NCBI GenBank assembly: GCA_002454975.1
Contig: DKJZ01000004.1
Span: 1 to 51,828, forward strand
Source of the DNA: Hylemonella sp. UBA6679
GTDB lineage: Bacteria > Pseudomonadota > Gammaproteobacteria > Burkholderiales > Burkholderiaceae_C
Direction: 5' to 3'
Length of the DNA stretch: 51,828 nucleotides
Shown here: piece by piece, positions 42,859 to 49,153 of the stretch
How the letters are laid out: each line of letters starts with the position of its first letter
How positions within the stretch are numbered: position 1 is the stretch's first letter
Made by a program: the position numbers and the translations under genes
Notes under the pieces: model-generated
Seen by the model: only the letters and a program-made list of their open reading frames with translations
Told to the model about the DNA's origin: nothing
Databases searched by the model: none

Positions 42859-45063
42859 TCATTTTCGCTTCACGCTCACCACGCCCTTCAAAGCACTCAC
42901 CGAGCCCAACACTTTGTTGAGGCGGGCCGCGTCGTTGACCTCCACCGTCAAGGTCATCCAGGCCACGCCTTTGAGGGTTTGGGTTTGCGCTGCGGTGACG
43001 TTGATTTTTTCGCGCGCAAACACCTCGGTGATGTCGCGCAGCAAGCCTTGGCGGTCCTGGGCTTGCACAAACACATCCACTGGGTAGAGCGTGTCGACGG
43101 GGGCCAAGCCCCAGGTCACATCAATCACCCGCTCGTCGTGCCGCTGCATCAGCTCTTGCAGGTTGGCGCAGTCGGCCCGGTGCACGCTCACGCCTTTGCC
43201 GCGCGTGACAAAGCCACGTATCTCATCAGGCGGCGCGGGTTTGCAGCACTTGGCCAGTTGGGTCATGAGCGAATCAATGCCCACCACCAGCACGCCCTTG
43301 GTGGTGTCGGCTTTGGACTTGCGAATCAGCGTGGGCTCTTTGGCGGGCGCTTCCAACTCGGGGTTGATGAGCAGCTCCACCTGCCGCAGCGAAAACTCGT
43401 CTTTGCCCACCGCGTCAAACAAAGCGTCAGCCGTTTTGAAGCCCAGCTGCACGGCCAGGTCATCGAGCTTGATGGCGGTTTTGCCCTCGCGCTGCAGCAG
43501 TTTTTCAACCGCCTCGCGGCCGCGGGCCATGGTCTCGGCCTGCGCCTGCGCGTTGAACCAGGCCCGCACTTTGGTGCGCGCCCGGTGGCTCACCAAAAAG
43601 CCTAAATCAGGGTTGAGCCAATCGCGCGAGGGGCCGCCCTCTTTGGCCGTCATCACCTCCACGGTTTGGCCGTTTTTCAGCGGTGTGTTGAGCGGCAGCA
43701 AGGCACCATCGACCCGCGCGCCACGGCAGCGGTGGCCCAGGTTGGTGTGCACGCTGTAAGCGAAATCAACCGCCGTTGCGCCCTGGGGCAACTCCACAAT
43801 GGCCGCATCGGGTGTGAGCACATAAATGCGGTCCTCAAACAAGCCTTGGGGCTGCGCGCCCGAGAGGTCTCGCTCCCAGGCCAAGAGCTGGCGCAGCACG
43901 GCAATTTTCGCGTCGTAGCTGCTGCTGGCTGACACGCCGCTGTAGCCCTTGGCGCCGGCCTCTTTGTAGGCCCAGTGGGCGGCCACGCCGTGTTCCGCGT
44001 GCTCGTGCATCGCGCGGGTGCGAATTTGGATTTCAATGGCCAGCCCCTGGCCATCGCGCACGATGGTGTGCAACGACTGGTAGCCGTTACTCTTGGGCCG
44101 GGCAATGTAGTCGTCAAACTCTTGGGTGATGGGCGTGAAGTTGGCATGCACCCAGCCCAAGGCGCTGTAGCACTGCTCCACGGTTTGCACAATCACACGC
44201 AGGGCGCGGATGTCGTAGACCTGCTCAAAGCCCAACGATTTGCCGCGCATCTTTTTGACGATGCTGTAGATGTGTTTGGGCCGGCCCTGGACCTCGGCGC
44301 TCACCCCTTGGGCTTGCAGGGCCTGGCGCATGTGCTCGCGCAGTTGGAGCACGTAGCCTTCACGCTCCACACGCTTTTCATCGAGCAGCTTGGCCACTTG
44401 TTTGTAGGTGGCGGGCTCCAAGAAACGAAAGGCCAGGTCTTCCATTTCCCATTTGATTTCCCAAATGCCCAGGCGGTTGGCCAGAGGCGCAAACACCTGC
44501 AGCGACTCGGCGGCCAGGCCTGGCGGGGGCTCGGTTTTGCTGGCCGCGAAATGCCGCAAGGTGGCCAAGCGCGAAGCCAGGCGCAGCATGACCACCCGCA
44601 AATCGCGCGAGAACGCCAAGAGCATTTTGCGCACGTTTTCGGTTTGCACGGCTGCCGTGGGCACGGTGGCCAGGTGCGGGGTTTTGTCGGCTTGGCCTTG
44701 CTGCACCGCACGGGCCTGCTGCTGCACCTGCACCAGCTTGGTGGTCTCCAAGGCCAACTCGGCAAAACTTGGGCCAAACGCTTTGGTGATGACCTCTTGG
44801 GGCTTGTTCAAATGCGCGCAGGCATACACCAGATAGCTGGCGGCTTGCATGGCCTGCGAGCCACCGATCTGTTTGAGGATGTGCGCCACCGCGTCAGCGT
44901 GGGCCAAGGTGTTTTCGCCGGTGTCCAGGGTTTCGCTGGACAAGAGCGGCTCGGCAAAAGCGCGCGCACGCGCCAGGGCCGCCTCGTCCTGGGGCGAGGC
45001 TTCTCCGGTGGCAGCCATCACGGCGGCCTGCGAGGTGCCCAGGGTATCGGCGGTGCTTTTCAT
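42859..45063 (-). CDS. relA: (p)ppGpp synthetase RelA
   Basis: 734 aa: pseudo-HD domain (about 45-200), synthetase (about 210-370), TGS (about 405-470), helical/zinc-finger region and C-terminal ACT (about 655-734). The HD region reads SYLVYACAHLNKP in place of the H-D-x-x-E-D motif, and the synthetase has E315-F-D-D318 (the EXDD signature of RelA-type, not the RXKD of bifunctional Rel/SpoT). So it should make but not break (p)ppGpp, on stalled ribosomes. A palindrome sits 65 nt upstream. Confidence 0.94.
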   Translation of the reverse strand: MKSTADTLGTSQAAVMAATGEASPQDEAALARARAFAEPLLSSETLDTGENTLAHADAVAHILKQIGGSQAMQAASYLVYACAHLNKPQEVITKAFGPSFAELALETTKLVQVQQQARAVQQGQADKTPHLATVPTAAVQTENVRKMLLAFSRDLRVVMLRLASRLATLRHFAASKTEPPPGLAAESLQVFAPLANRLGIWEIKWEMEDLAFRFLEPATYKQVAKLLDEKRVEREGYVLQLREHMRQALQAQGVSAEVQGRPKHIYSIVKKMRGKSLGFEQVYDIRALRVIVQTVEQCYSALGWVHANFTPITQEFDDYIARPKSNGYQSLHTIVRDGQGLAIEIQIRTRAMHEHAEHGVAAHWAYKEAGAKGYSGVSASSSYDAKIAVLRQLLAWERDLSGAQPQGLFEDRIYVLTPDAAIVELPQGATAVDFAYSVHTNLGHRCRGARVDGALLPLNTPLKNGQTVEVMTAKEGGPSRDWLNPDLGFLVSHRARTKVRAWFNAQAQAETMARGREAVEKLLQREGKTAIKLDDLAVQLGFKTADALFDAVGKDEFSLRQVELLINPELEAPAKEPTLIRKSKADTTKGVLVVGIDSLMTQLAKCCKPAPPDEIRGFVTRGKGVSVHRADCANLQELMQRHDERVIDVTWGLAPVDTLYPVDVFVQAQDRQGLLRDITEVFAREKINVTAAQTQTLKGVAWMTLTVEVNDAARLNKVLGSVSALKGVVSVKRK

Positions 45064-45127
45064 GACAACAACATCAGCGAACCAAATCGCACAAACTCAG
45101 CAATGAACTCAACAACTGACTAAGCAA

Positions 45128-45145
45128 TTAACTTGCCTAAGTTAA
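45128..45145. promoter_or_regulatory. Perfect inverted repeat upstream of relA
   Basis: TTAACTT-GCCT-AAGTTAA is a perfect 7-bp inverted repeat, 65 nt before the relA ATG in a 113-nt gap. A partial second copy of the CTAAG/TTAAC words lies just beside it (45119-45132). It could be a regulator binding site for relA. It lacks the GC-rich stem and U-tract of a terminator. Confidence 0.4.
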
Positions 45146-45176
45146 CACGCCCAGCCACTTGTTTTGGGGCGCGGCG

Positions 45177-46121
45177 TCAAAACAAGAAGTTCAACACCGC
45201 CTGAACTTGATCTGGGGCGATCAGCGTGGGGGCATGGCCCACACCGGCAAACTCGCGCAGCTGCGCACGCGGGCCACGCTGGGTCATGGCTTGAGCGGTG
45301 TCGCTGGAAAGCAAATCCGATTGGGCGCCGCGCAGCAACAGGGTTTGCGCCTGGATCTGGTCGTAGAGCTGCCACAACATGGCCTCGCCCGCCGCAGCCG
45401 CCTCGGCCGTCACAGCCCGAAACGGCACGGCAATGGCTGGGTCGTAGTGCAGCACCCAAGCATCCCCATCGGGCTTGAGCATGTGCTGCGACAAGGCCAG
45501 CCATTGCTCAGGGCTGTGCGGGCCAAAGCTTTGCGAAATCATCCACAGGGCTTGCGCGCCCTGCTCAAGCGAGTCAAAGCGCGCGGGCATGCCCACATAG
45601 GTGCCGATGCGCGCAATGGCCTCGAACTGGATGACCGGCCCCACATCGTTGATGACAAGTTTGCGCACCGGCACAGGCAAGGGCATGAGGGCTGTGTCGC
45701 CCACCTGCGCAGCCACCACCGTGCCAATCAAACCGCCCATGCTGGTGCCCACCCAGTCCAGGGTTTGCGGCTGCAAGTGGTGCAACAAGGTGACCATGTC
45801 CATGGCGTAGTTGGGCACCTGGTAGCCCATCGGGTCGCTCAGCCAATCGCTTTGGCCTCGCCCCACCACGTCGGGGCACACCACGCGCACCCCTGGCTGG
45901 CGCTCAACGATGGCCTGGGCCAGCACGTCAAAATCGCGCCCCTGGCGACTCAAGCCATGCACACACACCACCACATGCGGCGCATGCGCGTCGCCCCACT
46001 GCCAGTAGGCCATGCGGTGGGAGGCTGGTGGCAGCGGCTGGCTATTTGCGCCGAGCTTAGGCAACTCGGGGCAAACCACCGTGTGCAACGTGGGACTGGT
46101 GTGTGTGGCGGTGTTGGTCAT
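45177..46121 (-). CDS. Alpha/beta hydrolase
   Basis: 314 aa from ATG 46121; the earlier in-frame codon at 46187 overlaps the bdhA promoter region. HVVVCVHGLSRQGRDFDVLA (oxyanion loop), LDWVGTSMGGLIGTVVAAQ (nucleophile G-x-S-x-G), a central Asp strand and the C-terminal GVGHAPTL His complete the triad. The substrate is not evident. It is divergent from bdhA across 92 nt, which may hint at a shared role in polyhydroxybutyrate or ketone-body use, but the family is too broad to say. Confidence 0.85.
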   Translation of the reverse strand: MTNTATHTSPTLHTVVCPELPKLGANSQPLPPASHRMAYWQWGDAHAPHVVVCVHGLSRQGRDFDVLAQAIVERQPGVRVVCPDVVGRGQSDWLSDPMGYQVPNYAMDMVTLLHHLQPQTLDWVGTSMGGLIGTVVAAQVGDTALMPLPVPVRKLVINDVGPVIQFEAIARIGTYVGMPARFDSLEQGAQALWMISQSFGPHSPEQWLALSQHMLKPDGDAWVLHYDPAIAVPFRAVTAEAAAAGEAMLWQLYDQIQAQTLLLRGAQSDLLSSDTAQAMTQRGPRAQLREFAGVGHAPTLIAPDQVQAVLNFLF

Positions 46122-46147
46122 GGTGTGAGGCGTGTCAGAGCAATGAA

Positions 46148-46168
46148 GCCCCTTGTGGGGCGGATAAT
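46148..46168 (+). promoter_or_regulatory. Hairpin and -10-like box ahead of bdhA
   Basis: In the 92-nt divergent gap, GCCCC-TTGT-GGGGC (46148-46161) forms a perfect 5-bp stem, directly followed by GATAAT (46163-46168), a possible -10 box for bdhA. No good -35 box is found at 17 bp. A GGAG ribosome-binding site at 46204-46207 precedes the bdhA ATG. Confidence 0.35.
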
Positions 46169-46213
46169 GTGGTTCATCGTAAATCAATTCACCCCCACCA
46201 CACGGAGAGAAAT

Positions 46214-46990
46214 ATGGGCTTGCTCACAGGTAAAACAGCGTTGGTCACCGGTTCAACCAGCGGTATTGGCTTGGGCATTGCCAAGTGTCTGGCTCTGGAA
46301 GGCGCCAACATTGTGATGAACGGTTTTGGCGATGTGGAGGGTGCCCAGGCTGAGATTGCCGCCACTGGCGTGCAAGTGGCCTACCACGGTGCCGACATGA
46401 GCAAGCCCGCCGAGATCGAGGCGATGATGGCCTTTGCCGCCGACAAATTTGGCCGCGTGGATGTGCTGGTCAACAACGCGGGCATCCAGCACGTGGCCAA
46501 CATCGAAGACTTCCCCGTGGAGCGTTGGGACGCGGTGATCGCCATCAACCTCTCCAGCGCCTTTCACGCCACCCGCCTGGCCCTGCCGGCCATGAAGGCA
46601 GCCAATTGGGGACGCATCATCAACGTGTCCTCGGCCCACGGCCTGGTGGCTTCAGCAAAAAAGTCGGCCTACGTGGCTGCCAAACACGGCCTGGTGGGCC
46701 TGACCAAAGTGACCGCCCTGGAAACCGCCACCACCGGCGTGACCTGCAACGCCATCTGCCCGGGCTGGGTGCTGACCCCCCTGGTGCAAAAACAAGTTGA
46801 CGCCAAAGCCGCGGCCCTGGGCGTGAGCAACGAAGAGGCCAAAAAGCTGCTCTTGGGCGAAAAAGAACCCTCCATGCAGTTCACCACCCCCGAAGAACTC
46901 GGTGGCCTGGCGGTGTTCTTCTGCGGCCCAGCAGGCAACAACGTGCGCGGCGTGGCCTGGAACATGGACGGGGGTTGGGTGGCGCAGTAA
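46214..46990 (+). CDS. bdhA: 3-hydroxybutyrate dehydrogenase
   Basis: 258 aa classical SDR; ATG 46214 chosen for GGAG upstream and for starting at MGLLTGKTALVTG. NAD loop GSTSGIGLGIAKCL, NNAGIQHVANIEDFP, catalytic S (INVSSAHGL) and Y-x3-K in SAYVAAKHGL are present. NAICPGWVLTPLVQKQVDAK followed by a short helix is the BdhA-type ending. It oxidises (R)-3-hydroxybutyrate to acetoacetate, consistent with PHB turnover in Burkholderiales. Confidence 0.93.
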   Translation: MGLLTGKTALVTGSTSGIGLGIAKCLALEGANIVMNGFGDVEGAQAEIAATGVQVAYHGADMSKPAEIEAMMAFAADKFGRVDVLVNNAGIQHVANIEDFPVERWDAVIAINLSSAFHATRLALPAMKAANWGRIINVSSAHGLVASAKKSAYVAAKHGLVGLTKVTALETATTGVTCNAICPGWVLTPLVQKQVDAKAAALGVSNEEAKKLLLGEKEPSMQFTTPEELGGLAVFFCGPAGNNVRGVAWNMDGGWVAQ

Positions 46991-47005
46991 GTCTGCGCTG
47001 ACTGA

Positions 47006-47500
47006 TCAAGCGTGCGCTAAAGCGTATTCTTTGGCTGTCGGCAAGGCCATGGGGAGTGTTTTGGCTTTAGGTCGGGTGGCCTCCCAACCCAGGCAGGCCA
47101 ACCAAATGGCCCTGGGTATGGATTTCTGAGCCGTGCGGTAATAACTCACCATGCGCCGGCTGATGCCCAGCGCCTCTGCTGCAGTGTTAAGCGACAGTTC
47201 GTTGCGGTGCATCCACGTACCGAACATCTGATGGCTGACCAGCCCGGCCTGTTCCTTGGCCCAAGCGTAAACGTTGTCAGCTCCCAACTCAGCATCGAAC
47301 CACTCGATGCCGTGGCCCCACTCGGCCACATGCGCTTTGGCAAAGACCTTGGGCTCAAGAATTTTCTTGAGTGCGGGAACTTTGCGAAGCACGTGCCCCA
47401 CATCAACGTCCAACACCTCGCCAGTGCTCCAAGTCGTGGATAAACGGCAGGGCTTCAAGGCCTCCACGGACAACAACTGAGGATGGAAAAATTCGCTCAT
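47006..47500 (-). CDS. DUF2442 protein with C-terminal HTH
   Basis: 164 aa from ATG 47500, which overlaps the DUF4160 stop as ATGA. The N-terminal half (about 15-85) is DUF2442-like: TTWSTGEVLDVDVGHVL, FAKAHVAEWGHGIEWFDAEL and GADNVYAWAKEQAG. The C-terminal half (about 90-145) is an HTH: WMHRNELSLNTAAEALGISR and RMVSYYRTAQKSIPRAIWLA. DUF2442 proteins are usually only 70-100 aa; the HTH would let this one control its own operon. It converges on bdhA with a 15-nt gap. Confidence 0.85.
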   Translation of the reverse strand: MSEFFHPQLLSVEALKPCRLSTTWSTGEVLDVDVGHVLRKVPALKKILEPKVFAKAHVAEWGHGIEWFDAELGADNVYAWAKEQAGLVSHQMFGTWMHRNELSLNTAAEALGISRRMVSYYRTAQKSIPRAIWLACLGWEATRPKAKTLPMALPTAKEYALAHA

Positions 47501-47724
47501 GGGTTCAAGCTCCTCCAACGCAGGTGCAAATTCGCACGGTTTTTATCGATCCAAGCCAGAGCCTCACGGATGTCACGGGCCTCAACTCTGCCCACGATCA
47601 GCAGACTGTCAAGCTCCACCGTACATTCCCGACCATCGCGCAATTGAACATGCACATGAGCAAGCAAATGGTCACCTGCGTACATCACCACGCGCGACGC
47701 CGAAAATTTCTGTAGAACCGGCAT
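47497..47724 (-). CDS. DUF4160 protein
   Basis: 75 aa from the ATG beginning MPVLQKFSASRVVMYAGDHL; a codon further upstream (47751) gives an unlikely Cys-rich start. LLAHVHVQLRDGRECTVEL is the DUF4160 core with H-x-H. It is paired with the DUF2442-HTH gene by a 4-base overlap. DUF4160/DUF2442 pairs are widespread and have been proposed as toxin-antitoxin-like; no activity is established here. Confidence 0.88.
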   Translation of the reverse strand: MPVLQKFSASRVVMYAGDHLLAHVHVQLRDGRECTVELDSLLIVGRVEARDIREALAWIDKNRANLHLRWRSLNP

Positions 47725-47769
47725 GGTAGTGCAACCATTGCACCATGTCAAGATGACTTGATGGAAGGC

Positions 47770-48249
47770 TTAGGACTTGTTGAGCAACACCACCGCGCGC
47801 GCTTCGATGCTCAGGCCTTCACCCACAGGCCCCATTTTTTCAGCGGTTTTGGCTTTCACGTTGACTTGGGCTGGCTCGATGCCCAGGGCCTGGGCGATGC
47901 TTTGCACCATGGCCGGGATGTGCGGGGCCATTTTGGGGGACTGGGCGATGATGGTGCTGTCCACATTGCCAATTTGCCAGCCCTGAGCACGCACACGCTG
48001 AGAAGCCTCTTGCAACAGCGCCACCGAGTTCGCGTCTTTGAATTTCGCATCGGTGTCGGGGAAATGCCGGCCAATGTCGCCCAAGCCTGCAGCACCAAAC
48101 AGCGCATCGGTGATGGCGTGCAGCAAGGCATCGGCATCGGAATGGCCCAACAGGCCTTTGCTGTGCGGGATGGTCACGCCCCCCAAAATGAGTGGTCGGC
48201 CCTCCACCAGGGCATGCACGTCCCAGCCTTCACCGATACGGATGTTCAT
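47770..48249 (-). CDS. ispF: 2-C-methyl-D-erythritol 2,4-cyclodiphosphate synthase
   Basis: 159 aa. GEGWDVHALVEGRPLILGG (zinc D-x-H), GLLGHSDADALLHAITDALF (zinc His) and TTEKMGPVGEG-type ending (KTAEKMGPVGEGLSIEARAV) identify IspF. It cyclises CDP-ME 2-phosphate in the MEP isoprenoid pathway. It overlaps the end of ispD by four bases, the common DF order. Confidence 0.97.
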   Translation of the reverse strand: MNIRIGEGWDVHALVEGRPLILGGVTIPHSKGLLGHSDADALLHAITDALFGAAGLGDIGRHFPDTDAKFKDANSVALLQEASQRVRAQGWQIGNVDSTIIAQSPKMAPHIPAMVQSIAQALGIEPAQVNVKAKTAEKMGPVGEGLSIEARAVVLLNKS

Positions 48250-49073
48250 GGGGTGTCCTTTGTTTGACCGTGTGCTTTTTCGTGGGGGTTTTTGTGCGTT
48301 TGTGAAGCTCGCGCCATCAAGACCGCTTCAGCCAGCGCGAAGTCTTCGGGGTAAGTGACCTTGAAATTCTGCGCACTGCCCTTGACCAACAGTGGCTGCA
48401 AGCCTTGGGCTTCGATGGCGCTGGACTCGTCAGTCACCTTGTCTCCCGCGGTTTCGATGGCGTGCTTCAAAGCGCCCAGGCGGAACATTTGCGGGGTTTG
48501 GGCCAGCCACTTGTCACTGCGATCCAAGGTTTGGGCCACGCGAGCCGTGTCACCGGTGCCCACTTTCAAGGTGTCGGGCAGTGGCAAGGCCAAAAGGCCG
48601 CCCACAGCATCGTCGGCACAAGCCTGAACCAAAGCACGAATTTGCTCAGGGGTGATGAGGCAGCGCGCTGCGTCATGGACCAGCACCCAATCATGCGGTT
48701 TGGCACCCAAGGTCAGCATGTGATCCAAACCATTCAAAACGCTCTGAGCCCTTGTAGATCCTCCACAAGCAGCTATGGAAAGCGTAGCAAAGGCCGCCAT
48801 GTCACGGCCAGCAAAAAAATCATCGTCCGGTGAGACCACCAGCAACACGCCATCCAAACCAGCATGCTCAAAGGCGGCCAAGGTGTGCATCACCAGCGGC
48901 TGCCCCAACAACATTTGGTACTGCTTGGGGCCGCTGTCGCCCGTTCGCAAAGCGCGCGAACCGGTGCCGGCGCAGGGAATGACCGCCCACAGCTTCGGGG
49001 TGCTGGAAGGCGTGCCGGCATCAGGAATGGCTGGGGCACCCTGGGCGTCTGTGTGGGGTTGTTGAGCAGTCAC
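48246..49073 (-). CDS. ispD: 2-C-methyl-D-erythritol 4-phosphate cytidylyltransferase
   Basis: About 275 aa from a GTG at 49073; the longest open frame (to 49151) would start inside the mfd leader hairpin and is unlikely. AVIPCAGTGSRALRTGDSGP then KQYQMLLGQPLVMHTL hold the CTP-binding R/K residues, with WVLVHDAARCLITPEQI and IEAQGLQPLLVKGSAQNFKV following. It makes CDP-ME. There are about 30 extra residues before the domain and a charged tail after it. Start codon choice is the weak point. Confidence 0.92.
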   Translation of the reverse strand: MTAQQPHTDAQGAPAIPDAGTPSSTPKLWAVIPCAGTGSRALRTGDSGPKQYQMLLGQPLVMHTLAAFEHAGLDGVLLVVSPDDDFFAGRDMAAFATLSIAACGGSTRAQSVLNGLDHMLTLGAKPHDWVLVHDAARCLITPEQIRALVQACADDAVGGLLALPLPDTLKVGTGDTARVAQTLDRSDKWLAQTPQMFRLGALKHAIETAGDKVTDESSAIEAQGLQPLLVKGSAQNFKVTYPEDFALAEAVLMARASQTHKNPHEKAHGQTKDTP

Positions 49074-49110
49074 ACAAGAGATTTTAGGCGCCCGTAAAAT
49101 CAAGCCTCCA

Positions 49111-49145
49111 CCCCCCGTTACAGCGACGGGGGGTTTTCGTCTTTT
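49111..49145 (+). terminator. Terminator-like hairpin just upstream of mfd
   Basis: CCCCCCGT (49111-49118), a 7-nt loop, ACGGGGGG (49126-49133), then TTTTCGTCTTTT form a classical intrinsic-terminator shape on the plus strand. It ends nine bases before the mfd ATG and lies in the divergent ispD/mfd gap, with no plus-strand gene upstream to terminate. A TAAAAT box (49095-49100) lies just before it. It may be an attenuator of mfd, or a block on antisense/readthrough transcription. Confidence 0.6.
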
Positions 49146-49153
49146 CTGCACCT

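Noticed and set aside
42859..45063. Bifunctional SpoT/Rel assignment
   Set aside because: The hydrolase H-D-x-x-E-D motif is absent and the synthetase has EXDD, which marks RelA.
43975..45123. Long plus-strand open frame opposite relA
   Set aside because: RelA motifs on the minus strand are complete; the antisense frame has shadow-like composition.
45159..46316. 385-codon plus-strand open frame opposite the hydrolase gene
   Set aside because: Antisense to a full alpha/beta hydrolase with catalytic motifs; no recognisable protein features.
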